A stretch of DNA of 64,000 nucleotides from Luteimonas kalidii (GTDB lineage Bacteria > Pseudomonadota > Gammaproteobacteria > Xanthomonadales > Xanthomonadaceae). The notes beneath the pieces are model-generated. The model saw only the letters and a program-made list of their open reading frames with translations, made no database searches and was not told the origin of the DNA. The stretch spans positions 291 to 64,290 of the forward strand of contig NZ_JARXRO010000010.1 in the NCBI RefSeq assembly GCF_029887935.1. The letters are read 5' to 3'. Below are positions 26,548 to 34,829 of the stretch, piece after piece. The first letter of the stretch is position 1. Every line of letters starts with the position of its first letter. The position numbers were made by a program, and so were the translations under genes.

Positions 26548-27066
26548 ATGACCCCAAGGCTTGCCGTGTCCACCCTGGCCCTCGCCCTGCTCGGCGCGTG
26601 CGGCTACGACGCCACCCCGCCCGATGCGCCGCCCGACAACGAAGCGCCCGCGGCCACCGCGCCCGCACCGGCAGCGCCGGCCGCCCCGGAAACGCAAGCC
26701 GCACCCGCCCAGCCGATGCTGGTCCGCGAAGGGGATCCGCCCTACCTGGCCGATTCCAGCGGCGCGGCGCTCTATACCCTGGAGGGGAACACGGACGGCG
26801 GCGCGTGCGATACCGCCTGCGAGCAGGTCTGGCCGCCGGTCACCAGCGACACCGCGCAACCGGTCGGTGCCCAGGGCGTGGACGCTTCCGCGGTCGCCAC
26901 CCTGCAGGGTCGGGACGGCCGCAATCACGTGACGTACGCGGGTCGGCCGCTCTACCGCTACGCTGGCGACCGCGGCGCCAACACCACGACGGGCGACGAT
27001 GTCGAAGACGAGTGGGGCCGCTGGCAACTGGTGAGGCTGGACGGAACGCCGCCCCCCGGCAATTGA
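26548..27066 (+). CDS. COG4315 repeat lipoprotein
   Basis: Predicted outer-surface or periplasmic lipoprotein of 172 residues. It has a lipobox (ALLGAC, Cys18), a Pro/Ala-rich linker (about 25-60) and two copies of the secreted repeat of unknown function (Lipoprotein_15, PF03640). The first is YLADSSGAALYTLEGNTDGG with a CDTACEQVWPP Cys pair; the second is VTYAGRPLYRYAGD. Function is unknown in this family. The ATG is preceded by GAAGGAG. Monocistronic by position. Confidence 0.8.
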   Translation: MTPRLAVSTLALALLGACGYDATPPDAPPDNEAPAATAPAPAAPAAPETQAAPAQPMLVREGDPPYLADSSGAALYTLEGNTDGGACDTACEQVWPPVTSDTAQPVGAQGVDASAVATLQGRDGRNHVTYAGRPLYRYAGDRGANTTTGDDVEDEWGRWQLVRLDGTPPPGN

Positions 27067-27076
27067 GGGGCGGCGT
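27046..27076 (+). repeat. Stem-loop across the stop of the COG4315 gene
   Basis: ACGCCGCCCC (27046-27055) pairs perfectly with GGGGCGGCGT (27067-27076), loop of 11 nt containing the stop codon. There is no T run downstream, so it is either an atypical terminator or a 3'-end stabilizer. The remaining 150 bp to the next gene show no clear signal. Confidence 0.45.
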
Positions 27077-27229
27077 GCGTCAGGGCTGGTTGCGCCGCCA
27101 CCCGCCATCCACGCCGCACGCAGGTGGTGAAACAGGCGCGCCCGGGGCCAGCGTTCCGCTCGATTGAGCGTGCAAGCCGGCCCGCACCACCCGACCGCCG
27201 CTAGTGGCGCATATGCATCGACCCCCGGC

Positions 27230-27811
27230 TCATCCCCCCAGCGGCAGATGCCAGGCGGTGCGATGCGTGCTGTAGCGCGTAACCATTGCCTCCGGTAGCG
27301 CATGCGCCACCCCGAGCCCGAGCGCGGGCCAGGCATCGAGTACGTCCACGACCCGCGACCAGTGTGTCTGCGGCAGCGGCGCGTCATCCGGCACATCGCG
27401 CAGGCAGGCCTCCGCCCACTCGTACAGGCGCGGCTCCTCGGCCTGCAACCTGGCCCGCCACCAGTCGTCGGCGGGCAGCCATGCCTGGTGTCCTGCCGCC
27501 GCCCCGGCTGCCGCTTCGGCCTGCAGCTGCGGCCACGCGCCGCGATACCACTCGGTGCCGCCGCCCGCAAGCGCGGGAACGGTCAGCGGGGCGGGTGCGC
27601 GCCAGACGCGCAGCGCGCGATGCAGGGCCGTCTCGCGCCGGCGCGCCTCCGCAACGCTGTCGAACGCCAGCAGCAGGCTGCGATCGAGATCGAAGGATTC
27701 GTAATAGCGCCTGGAGAACGCGCGCACACGCGCCAGCGGATCGACCGAGATGCCGACCTTGGCGATGTCTTCGTGGAGCAGCGGCAGGATGTAGAGATGG
27801 CAGGCAGGCAT
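27230..27811 (-). CDS. GIY-YIG nuclease-like protein
   Basis: A product of about 193 residues whose N-terminal 90 residues resemble the GIY-YIG/T5orf172-type fold. It has HLYILPLLHEDIAKVGIS (the Y-I-L and K-V-G-I signature), an Arg (SRRYYES), the helix ARRRETALHRALR with Glu, and TEWYRG. The C-terminal half (about 100-193) is Trp-rich and unrecognized. The start may be a GTG at 27826 or an ATG at 27811. No mobile element flanks it, so it may be a standalone repair or recombination nuclease. Confidence 0.55.
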   Translation of the reverse strand: MPACHLYILPLLHEDIAKVGISVDPLARVRAFSRRYYESFDLDRSLLLAFDSVAEARRRETALHRALRVWRAPAPLTVPALAGGGTEWYRGAWPQLQAEAAAGAAAGHQAWLPADDWWRARLQAEEPRLYEWAEACLRDVPDDAPLPQTHWSRVVDVLDAWPALGLGVAHALPEAMVTRYSTHRTAWHLPLGG

Positions 27812-27940
27812 GTGGCAGGCGGGCACGGGCTGCGGTGAAGCGCCGTGCAAGCCTACGGCCGCCGCGTCCCGGGTCGTGCGACCCGATGCGACGATGCCCG
27901 CGATGCGCGTCCTGTGGCCGGCATCATCGACCCGGGACGT

Positions 27941-28786
27941 TCAGTCCCACGCCATCAGGCATTGAGCAGTCAGCGTTTCGCCCGGGCGCAACATCTGGCC
28001 GGGCTGCAGGTTGAACGCATCCGGCGGCGCGGTCTGGGCCTCCACGCAGGTGGCGAATTCCGTTCCGTCGTAAACGACCCAGTCGCTGCATCCGGACCAC
28101 ACGCGCAGCCGCTGGCCGCCACGATGCAGCACCACCTCGCGCCGGTTCACGAAGCAGTCGTCCCACGGCCCCGGGCGCACCGGGCCTGGTGGCAGGACGG
28201 CGATGCCTTCCTGATCGCGCGGGTACATGGCCTCCGGCACGAACTCGAGGCGGTCCGGCTTGAGGAACCACGGGTGCCAGCCGAGCGCGGCGGGCATCGC
28301 CTGGTCCTCCGCGATCACCGACAGCGTCAGCCGGAGTTGGCGACCCGAGATGTCGAAGCGCTGTCGCGCGATGCCGCCGAATGGCCAGCGATGGTCACGC
28401 GGCAGTCCCAGCTCGAGCGCGACGTGCTGCGCGTCCTGCCCGGTCACCTGCCAAGGCATCAGGAAGCCCACCCCATGGATCGCATGCGGGCCCAGGTTCA
28501 CCGGCAACTGCCGGGCCAGGCCTTCGAATTCGAAGCGCCCATGCCGGATGCGGCCGCACCACGGCACCATCGGGTAGCAGCCCCAGGCGATCGCGGTGGT
28601 GGCGCCGTGCGCGCCGTGGGCCAGCAGCTGGTCCACGCCGTCGCATCGGATCTGTGCGATGCGACCACCCGCGGCGGCGGCGATATCGAGCTCGATGGCA
28701 CCGGTGGCCAGCGTGAGCAGCGGCCCCGGTGCCAGCGGCGACGTGGGCCCCGGATCGATGCCTCCGTCCGCGGCGTCAGCCGCCAT
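27941..28786 (-). CDS. Aldose 1-epimerase
   Basis: Galactose-mutarotase-fold protein of 281 residues that interconverts sugar anomers. Catalytic candidates are His in HAIHGVGF, His in ALGWHPWFL and Glu in TCVEAQTAPPDAFN, in the expected order; MVPWCGRIRHGRF is the family's substrate loop. It overlaps the end of the GH43 gene by 11 bp and is the last gene of the leftward xylan operon, probably acting on released xylose or arabinose. Confidence 0.85.
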   Translation of the reverse strand: MAADAADGGIDPGPTSPLAPGPLLTLATGAIELDIAAAAGGRIAQIRCDGVDQLLAHGAHGATTAIAWGCYPMVPWCGRIRHGRFEFEGLARQLPVNLGPHAIHGVGFLMPWQVTGQDAQHVALELGLPRDHRWPFGGIARQRFDISGRQLRLTLSVIAEDQAMPAALGWHPWFLKPDRLEFVPEAMYPRDQEGIAVLPPGPVRPGPWDDCFVNRREVVLHRGGQRLRVWSGCSDWVVYDGTEFATCVEAQTAPPDAFNLQPGQMLRPGETLTAQCLMAWD

Positions 28787-29795
28787 AGGGATGCAGGGTC
28801 CGGATGCGCCCCTGCGCGTCGTGTTCGATCTCCACCACCTTGGCCGAGCGCAGGTGGGTCACGCCACCGGACAGGATCGAGTCGTGGTAGTACAGCCACC
28901 AGCGGCCATCGAACTCGACGATCGACTGGTGAGTGGTCCAGCCCACCACCGGCTCCAGGATCCGGCCACGGTAGGTGAACGGCCCATACGGATCGTCGCT
29001 GGTGGCGTAGCACAGGTAGTGCGTGTTGCCGGTCGAATACGAGAGGTAATAGCGACCCGCATGGCGATGGATCCACGGCGCCTCGAAATAGCGGCGGTCG
29101 TGGTCGTCGGCACGGAGCGGTTGGCCCGCCTCGTCCAGGATCGACACCTCGCGCGGCGCTTCGGCGAACTGCCGCATGTCGTCCGTCAGCCGCGCCACGC
29201 GTGGACCGAGCGCGGGGGCATCGCCCACAGGTTCCTCGTGCGTGGCGTCGTAGCGGTTGTCGCGGTACTTCTGCAGCTGACCGCCCCAGATGCCGCCGAA
29301 GTAGATGTAGTGCGCACCATCGTCGTCGGCGAACACCGCCGGATCGATCGAATAGCTGCCGGCGATCGGCTCGGGCTCGGGCGTGAACGGGCCTTGCGGC
29401 CGGTCGCCGACCGCGACCCCGATCTGGAAGATGCCGTCGGGCCGCTTGGCCGGGAAATACAGGTAGTAGCGTCCGTCCTTCGTCGCCGCGTCGGGCGCCC
29501 ACATCTGGCGTTCCGCCCAGGGCACGTCGTCCACGCTCAGGGCAACGCCGCAGTCGGTGGCGGCCGAGGTCGGCGCGTCCTGCCGCAGTACGTGGTAGTC
29601 GCGCATCTGGAAGTGGCCGCCATCGTCGTCGAACGCGGCGCCGGCCTCGATGTCGTGCGAGGGATAGATGTAGATCCGGCCCTCGAACACGTGCGCCGAC
29701 GGATCGGCGGTGTAGATGTGGGTGACGAGCGGCTGCGACAGCGCCTTCGCCTTCAGCGCCTCGAGCTGTTGCGGGGTGTAGTCCTGGTCTGCCAT
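28776..29795 (-). CDS. Glycoside hydrolase family 43 (beta-xylosidase/arabinofuranosidase)
   Basis: Five-bladed beta-propeller hydrolase of 339 residues. Three acidic catalytic residues of GH43 are visible: Asp31 in TADPSAHVF (general base), Asp in SIDPAVFADDDG (pKa modulator) and Glu in YFEAPWIHRH (general acid). No signal peptide is evident, suggesting a cytoplasmic enzyme acting on imported xylo-oligosaccharides. Encoded after the sugar symporter and before the aldose epimerase. Specificity between xylosidase and arabinofuranosidase cannot be settled from sequence. Confidence 0.88.
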   Translation of the reverse strand: MADQDYTPQQLEALKAKALSQPLVTHIYTADPSAHVFEGRIYIYPSHDIEAGAAFDDDGGHFQMRDYHVLRQDAPTSAATDCGVALSVDDVPWAERQMWAPDAATKDGRYYLYFPAKRPDGIFQIGVAVGDRPQGPFTPEPEPIAGSYSIDPAVFADDDGAHYIYFGGIWGGQLQKYRDNRYDATHEEPVGDAPALGPRVARLTDDMRQFAEAPREVSILDEAGQPLRADDHDRRYFEAPWIHRHAGRYYLSYSTGNTHYLCYATSDDPYGPFTYRGRILEPVVGWTTHQSIVEFDGRWWLYYHDSILSGGVTHLRSAKVVEIEHDAQGRIRTLHPYGG

Positions 29796-29811
29796 GTCGG
29801 GCCTCCTCGGG

Positions 29812-31302
29812 TCAGGCGCGCTGGCCGGCGCGGCGATCGGCGAGTTCGCGCTCGATGCGCGACTCCATCGACTTGTCGATCCGGTAGAAGAACATCAGCC
29901 CCACGCCGAGCAGGAACGGCAGCGAGCAGTACACGCTCATCGAGAAGCGGATGCCGTCGACGGTGGCGGGCGACTGCAGCTCTGCGCCGGCCACGTAGTC
30001 GTAGCGGGCCAGGATCGCGGCGACGAGCGCGCCGCCTACCGCGAGACCCACCTTCAGCCCGCACAGGATGGCCGAGAAGATGATCGCGGTGGCACGTCGG
30101 TGGTTCTTCCATTCCGAGTAGTCGGCGACGTCGGCCACCATCGCCCACAGCAGCGGGATGGTGATGCCGTAGAAGAAGCCGTGCAGGATCTGCGACAGGA
30201 ACACCAGGCCGATCGCGTCGGGCGGGAAGAAGTAGAACGCGAGCAGGAACAACGTGGAGACGAACAGGAACACGCCGAACACGTTGCGCTTGCCGAAGCG
30301 GTCGGCCAGGGGCTTGGAGAAACCGATGCCGACGATCATGCACAGGATGCCGCCGGCATTGAACAGGCTGAACGCGGAAGTCGGCGCATCCTCGGGCCAC
30401 TGGAACGCGGTCAGCCCCATGCCGGTGAGCAGCGTGTTGAGCCCGGCGATGAAGCCGTTGAAGCCGATGTCGTCCAGGAACGTGGCCAGCGCCGGTTCGC
30501 TGAGGTAGTACTCGAAGTAGTAGACGTAGGTGCCGCCCTTCAGCGCCAGGGTGATGAACACCAGGATCGTCAGCAGCAGCATCACCAGCCAGGGCCGGTT
30601 GCCCGCCAGGTCGGCGATGTCCTGGCGCAGGTCGGACTTCTGCTCCGGCGGTGCCAGCACCCGTTCGCGCGTGGTGAAGAAGGTGATGAACAGGAAGATC
30701 GTGCCCACCACCGCGAACAGCAGCATGGTGTTGTGGAAGCCCTGCACACGGTCGCCGTCGCCCAGGATCAGCACCAGCGGCAGCAGCAGCGCCTGCACCA
30801 CCAGCTGCGCGATCATCACCGCCACGAACCGGTAGGCCGACAGGCTGTTGCGATCGGACATGCTGCCGGTGAGCACGCCGCTCAGCGCCGAGTACGGCAG
30901 GTTGTTGGCCGCATACACCAGCACCAGCAGCGTGTAGGTCGCCGCGGCGTAGAAGACCTTGCCCTGCGGCCCGAGGTCGGGCGTGCTGAAGGCCAGCAAC
31001 GCCAGCACGCCGAACGGCACCGCCGTCCACAGGATCCAGGGCCGGAACTTGCCCCAGCGGGTGTTGGTGCGGTCGGCCATCACCGCCACCAGCGGCGTGA
31101 ACACGAAGGCGCCGAGCAGGCCGACCACGAAGATGATCGTGGCCGCGGTCCCGGCGGGGATGCGGTAGATGTCGGTGTAGAAGAAGGCCAGGAACGTCAT
31201 CAACGTCTGGAAGATGAGGTTGGCCGCCAGGTCGCCGAGGCTGTAGCCGACCTTCTCGGTGACCGACAACCTGTCCGCGCGGGTGCTCTGGGCAATGCTC
31301 AT
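29812..31302 (-). CDS. GPH-family sugar:cation symporter
   Basis: A 496-residue transporter with 12 predicted membrane segments of the glycoside-pentoside-hexuronide family (MelB/XynB/XylP-like). It has the loop motif MADRTNTRWGKFRPWIL after helix 2 and DVADYSEWKNHRRATAI later. It probably moves xylo-oligosaccharides or xylosides across the inner membrane. The ATG at 31302 follows 226 bp containing the terminator of the TonB receptor gene. The Shine-Dalgarno is weak and an upstream start cannot be excluded. Confidence 0.88.
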   Translation of the reverse strand: MSIAQSTRADRLSVTEKVGYSLGDLAANLIFQTLMTFLAFFYTDIYRIPAGTAATIIFVVGLLGAFVFTPLVAVMADRTNTRWGKFRPWILWTAVPFGVLALLAFSTPDLGPQGKVFYAAATYTLLVLVYAANNLPYSALSGVLTGSMSDRNSLSAYRFVAVMIAQLVVQALLLPLVLILGDGDRVQGFHNTMLLFAVVGTIFLFITFFTTRERVLAPPEQKSDLRQDIADLAGNRPWLVMLLLTILVFITLALKGGTYVYYFEYYLSEPALATFLDDIGFNGFIAGLNTLLTGMGLTAFQWPEDAPTSAFSLFNAGGILCMIVGIGFSKPLADRFGKRNVFGVFLFVSTLFLLAFYFFPPDAIGLVFLSQILHGFFYGITIPLLWAMVADVADYSEWKNHRRATAIIFSAILCGLKVGLAVGGALVAAILARYDYVAGAELQSPATVDGIRFSMSVYCSLPFLLGVGLMFFYRIDKSMESRIERELADRRAGQRA

Positions 31303-31383
31303 GGCGATAGGAATGATCCGTGTGTCGTGCGTGTTCGTAACGATTGAAACCGGTGCGGTGCGCATGCGCCGGTATCCCCTGCA

Positions 31384-31409
31384 ACACGGCCGCCTTCCGG
31401 CGGCCGTGT
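31384..31409 (-). repeat. Stem-loop with GGAA tetraloop upstream of the symporter
   Basis: Perfect 11-bp stem ACACGGCCGCC / GGCGGCCGTGT; in the minus-strand RNA the loop is GGAA, a stable GNRA-type tetraloop. It sits 82 bp before the symporter start, after the terminator of the receptor gene. A role as a 5' mRNA stabilizer or processing boundary is inferred. Confidence 0.4.
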
Positions 31410-31454
31410 CTTGAAGGATCGCATGTTCACCGGCTCGCCGGACCACTCCCGTCG

Positions 31455-31501
31455 AAAAAAGTCACGACCCCCCGGCGCCTCGCGGCGCCGGGTGGGTCGT
31501 G
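31455..31501 (-). terminator. Intrinsic terminator of the TonB receptor gene
   Basis: On the minus strand a long GC stem (CACGACCC then CCGGCGCC, four-base loop, GGCGCCGG then GGGTCGTG) is followed by six T. It lies 28 bp after the receptor stop and would separate its mRNA from the symporter-GH43-epimerase genes, possibly with read-through. Confidence 0.85.
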
Positions 31502-31528
31502 GGGAGTAAAGCGTCTTCGCGAAACGGA

Positions 31529-34444
31529 TCAGAAGGTGCCGCGGATACCGACCAGGAACGTCCGGCCGGGCTGGTAGATCTCGCCGGGAACGTTCGGGTA
31601 GGTGATGTAGTTGCGCGTTTCCTCGTTGGTGATGTTGAGCACGTTGAAGGTGAGCTGCGGCTCGGAGGGCAGCGACGCCAGGGTGTAGCTCGCCGACAGG
31701 TCGAACTGCCCCCGGTCCTCGCCGAAGTACTGGCCGTAGTTGATGCCGCCCTCGTTGTTGCCCACCGCACGCTGCGCCGATCCTTCGACGAAGTTGTAGG
31801 ACAGGCGCACCGAAGCCAGGTCGTTCTCCCAGTAGGCGGTGGCGTTCCACATCACCGGGGCGATGCCGAACAGGTTGCCGGCCAGTTGGGCGGCTTCCTG
31901 CCCCGTCGGCTCGAGATCGATGTCGGTGTAGTTGGCCATGAACCCGAGCCCGTCGAACACCATGTCCAGCGGCTGCACCCAGATCAGCTCCCAGCCCTGG
32001 ATGTCGAGTGTGGCGTCGGCATTGACCTGCTGGCGCACGTTGATCGGCGCGTCGAGCCCACCGTTCGCGTTCAGGGCCGCCAGCTGGTTCTCGGTCAGCG
32101 AATCGATCGGAATTCCCAGATCGCGGAACGGACGCACGTTGATGCCCTGGTAGGTGTAGCCCGAAACCCGCTTGTTGAACATCGTCAGTGCAACCAGGCC
32201 TTCGTCACCCGTGTACCACTCCAGGCCCAGGTCGAAGTTGGTCGACAGGTATGGCGCGAGGTTCGGATTGCCCTGGTCGGCGATCTCGGCCGACGGATCG
32301 GAGAACGTGGTCGCCGGCAGCATCGAGCGCGGATTGGGCCGGGTCATCGTGCGCGAGCTGGACAGGCGCACGACCCAGTTGTCGGCCACGTCCCACGCGG
32401 CGTTGAACGACGGCAGCCATTCATCGTACGCACTGCTCAGCGTCTGCCATTCGCGCACCCCGCCCAGCGTCACCGGTCCGGTGATGTCCTGGTCGGTGTC
32501 GACGTAGCGCACACCACCGTTGACGCGCAGGTTGCGGTTCCAGATCTCGGTTTCGCCGTTGAACTCGATGTACGCGGCAAGGCTCTTCTCGTCGAATCCG
32601 CCCGAGGCCGCACCCACCGACTGCGAGCTGCCGGATTCCGGCGCCTCGTCGAAGAAGCGTGCGTAGTCGGTGGCGTCCTTGAACGCGTCGAAGTCGACGG
32701 TGATGAAGCCGGCCGGACCGGGCCGCAGGAAGTTCGGCAGCTCACCCGGAGGCACGTTAGCGAACACGTACTCCTGCCATGCCGGGCTGTTGTCGAAGCC
32801 GGTGATCGTGCGGCGGGAGCGGTCGTGGGACACGCCGACCTTGATGTTCTGCACGTCGTCGCCGAACTGCAGGTCCGCACGCAGGCGGCCGGCCTCGGTG
32901 ACGCGTTTTTCGTTGTTGAGGTTGACGCGGCCACCCGCCCAGTTCCAGCCGGCGTTGGGGTCGTTGAGGTCGAGTCCGCCCGCGGCGAAGGCCGGCGTGC
33001 CGTTGTTGGTGTAGTCGACCGTGGTGATCGGCGAGGCGGGCATGATCGTCGGCGACTCGCGGAAGAACCAGCTGCGGCTCCAGTTCGCCTGCACGTCCAG
33101 CTTCACGTCCTCGTTCTCGCCGAACCAGAAGGTGGCGCCCGGGTTGAGGTTCCAGTACTGCACTTCGTCGCGGTACGGACGCGCCTCGAGGATGAACTGG
33201 GCATTCACCAGCGTGGCGCTGGTGACCACGTTGTTCTCGTCGAGCTGCATGTTGGTCGGCAGGAAGCCCGACGGGCCGAAGGTGCGGCCGACCAGGTTCA
33301 CGTCGATGCGGTCGTTCTCGTAGTTGGCGCGCGAGTACAGGCTGTCGAGGTAGAAGTGCATCCGGTCGTTCGGGCGCCACTCCAGCGAGGCCACCACGGC
33401 GTCGCGCTCGCGGTCGCCGGACATGTCCACCGGGCGCGCCAGACGCGGGAACAGCGCCTCGGTGATCTGCCCGATGGACAGGCCCGGGTTCTGCTCCATG
33501 AGCCACTGCGCGTCGATCGTGTCTCCCGGTGTCATCCCTGCCCCGATGGTCGAAGCGTTGTCGGGCACGGTGTTGGGCATCTGCAGGCTGCCGCCGCCAC
33601 CCGGGTTGCATTCGACGGGGCGGTTGGTGAGCGGGTCGACGCCATCGGGCGCAGCGATTCCGCACTGCTGGTAGTTCAGGCCGGGGTTCATCCAGCCGAC
33701 CGACTCCCAGCCGCGCACCGAGATACGGCTGCGCACCACCGACGCCCCGACCAGTGCGCCGAAGGTGCCCTCGTCGTTGGTCCAGGTGAACAGCGCGGAG
33801 CCGCGCGGATTGAACTTCTCGCCGATGGTGTTGTAGTCGAGCTGGCCCGAGTAGTTGAAGTGGCGCCCGGGCAGGTCGAACGGACGCATGCTGCGCATGT
33901 CGACCACGCCGGAGATGCCGCCCTCGGGCAGGCTCGCCTGCGGCGACTTGTAGACGGTGAGCTTGTTGAAGAATTCGGTCGGGAACAGGTTGAGGTCGAC
34001 CTCGCGGTTCTGGTTGCCGCGGTTGAGGCCGATCGACGCGGTCGCCGCTTCGCCGCCGTTGATGAGCGTCTTGGTGAAGCTCTGCGGCAGGCCGCGGATA
34101 CCGACGTTGAGGCCTTCGCCGTTGACGTCACGGTCGATCTGGATGCCTGGGATGCGCGCCAGCGATTCGGCGATGTTGGTATCCGGGAACTTGCCGATGT
34201 CCTCGGAGAAGATCGAGTCGGTGAAACCGGTCGCCTGGCGCTTGGCGTCGGTGGAGAACTGGAGGCTCTGCCGGTAGCCGGTCACCACGACCTGGTCGAG
34301 GTCGACCGCATCCTGCGCGACGGGAGCCGGCGGCGGTGTTTCCGGCGCCGGCGTAGGATCCTGCGCGATGGCCGCGCCGGCGATTCCGACCAGGGCCAGG
34401 CCCAGGGCGTGGGACAACGCTGTTCTTGCGATTCGGACTTGCAC
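31529..34444 (-). CDS. TonB-dependent receptor (xylan/glucuronoxylan CUT type)
   Basis: Outer-membrane TonB-dependent receptor of 971 residues. It has a signal peptide ending AAIAQ, a Pro-rich spacer, a TonB box (LDQVVVTGY) and a plug with FPDTNIAESLARIPGIQI. A long barrel ends in VGIRGTF with terminal Phe. The size and plug sequence match the large carbohydrate-uptake receptors of Xanthomonads, not siderophore receptors. The GTG at 34444 is chosen for its Shine-Dalgarno (AGGGGAG) and signal peptide; the longer frame adds an unlikely N-terminus. Substrate (xylo-oligosaccharides) is inferred from neighbours. Confidence 0.88.
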   Translation of the reverse strand: MQVRIARTALSHALGLALVGIAGAAIAQDPTPAPETPPPAPVAQDAVDLDQVVVTGYRQSLQFSTDAKRQATGFTDSIFSEDIGKFPDTNIAESLARIPGIQIDRDVNGEGLNVGIRGLPQSFTKTLINGGEAATASIGLNRGNQNREVDLNLFPTEFFNKLTVYKSPQASLPEGGISGVVDMRSMRPFDLPGRHFNYSGQLDYNTIGEKFNPRGSALFTWTNDEGTFGALVGASVVRSRISVRGWESVGWMNPGLNYQQCGIAAPDGVDPLTNRPVECNPGGGGSLQMPNTVPDNASTIGAGMTPGDTIDAQWLMEQNPGLSIGQITEALFPRLARPVDMSGDRERDAVVASLEWRPNDRMHFYLDSLYSRANYENDRIDVNLVGRTFGPSGFLPTNMQLDENNVVTSATLVNAQFILEARPYRDEVQYWNLNPGATFWFGENEDVKLDVQANWSRSWFFRESPTIMPASPITTVDYTNNGTPAFAAGGLDLNDPNAGWNWAGGRVNLNNEKRVTEAGRLRADLQFGDDVQNIKVGVSHDRSRRTITGFDNSPAWQEYVFANVPPGELPNFLRPGPAGFITVDFDAFKDATDYARFFDEAPESGSSQSVGAASGGFDEKSLAAYIEFNGETEIWNRNLRVNGGVRYVDTDQDITGPVTLGGVREWQTLSSAYDEWLPSFNAAWDVADNWVVRLSSSRTMTRPNPRSMLPATTFSDPSAEIADQGNPNLAPYLSTNFDLGLEWYTGDEGLVALTMFNKRVSGYTYQGINVRPFRDLGIPIDSLTENQLAALNANGGLDAPINVRQQVNADATLDIQGWELIWVQPLDMVFDGLGFMANYTDIDLEPTGQEAAQLAGNLFGIAPVMWNATAYWENDLASVRLSYNFVEGSAQRAVGNNEGGINYGQYFGEDRGQFDLSASYTLASLPSEPQLTFNVLNITNEETRNYITYPNVPGEIYQPGRTFLVGIRGTF

Positions 34445-34567
34445 GCAACTCCCCTCCCGCTGATGGTGGCCGACGCCTGTGTTCGCGTCGTGACACCGGT
34501 GGACTGTGATGCCTCGTGCCCCCGAAGGGACGCTTGCACGACACGCCCTGCGGGAGTGGCGGCCGGA

Positions 34568-34581
34568 TGGTAGCGCTATCA
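34568..34581. promoter_or_regulatory. LacI-type operator near the TonB receptor
   Basis: TGGTAGCGCTATCA, a 14-bp near-perfect palindrome centred on GC, 124 bp upstream of the receptor start. It closely resembles the xyl-box palindrome described for Xanthomonas xylan genes, which I recall but cannot check here. The paired copy is at 34732. Confidence 0.65.
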
Positions 34582-34653
34582 AGTCAGCCACTACACGCTG
34601 CGTCGCAACATGCATCGGCGATGTGAGAAAACGCAGAAAAACGCGGTACGTAA

Positions 34654-34667
34654 CGACAGCGTTGTCG
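34654..34667. promoter_or_regulatory. Second dyad in the divergent region
   Basis: CGACAGCGTTGTCG has 5-bp inverted arms (CGACA/TGTCG) around a GC-rich centre, midway between the two TAGCGCTA operators. Its shape is that of a LacI or GntR-family site, perhaps for a separate hexuronate regulator. Weak evidence. Confidence 0.3.
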
Positions 34668-34731
34668 TCTGCCCAATGACAGCGGCAGGTTGCATGTGCA
34701 CCTGTGGCTCACGCGATGGCGAATGTGTTAC

Positions 34732-34745
34732 TGATAGCGCTATCA
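34732..34745. promoter_or_regulatory. LacI-type operator near exuT
   Basis: TGATAGCGCTATCA is a perfect 14-bp palindrome 85 bp before the exuT start. It shares the core TAGCGCTA with the site at 34568, so both arms of the locus are probably controlled by the same LacI-family repressor, not encoded in the window. The 385-bp region 34445-34829 contains no gene. Confidence 0.7.
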
Positions 34746-34829
34746 CGTAACGCCGGGGAGAGCATCGATGTCATCTGCACGCATTGGCCCGACGGGCGCC
34801 CATGCCGCTGCGGCGCGGATGCGCCACGC

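Noticed and set aside
34445-34615. Longer N-terminus for the xylan TonB receptor
   Set aside because: It would place about 57 basic residues before the signal peptide and has no ribosome-binding site; the GTG at 34444 has a good one.
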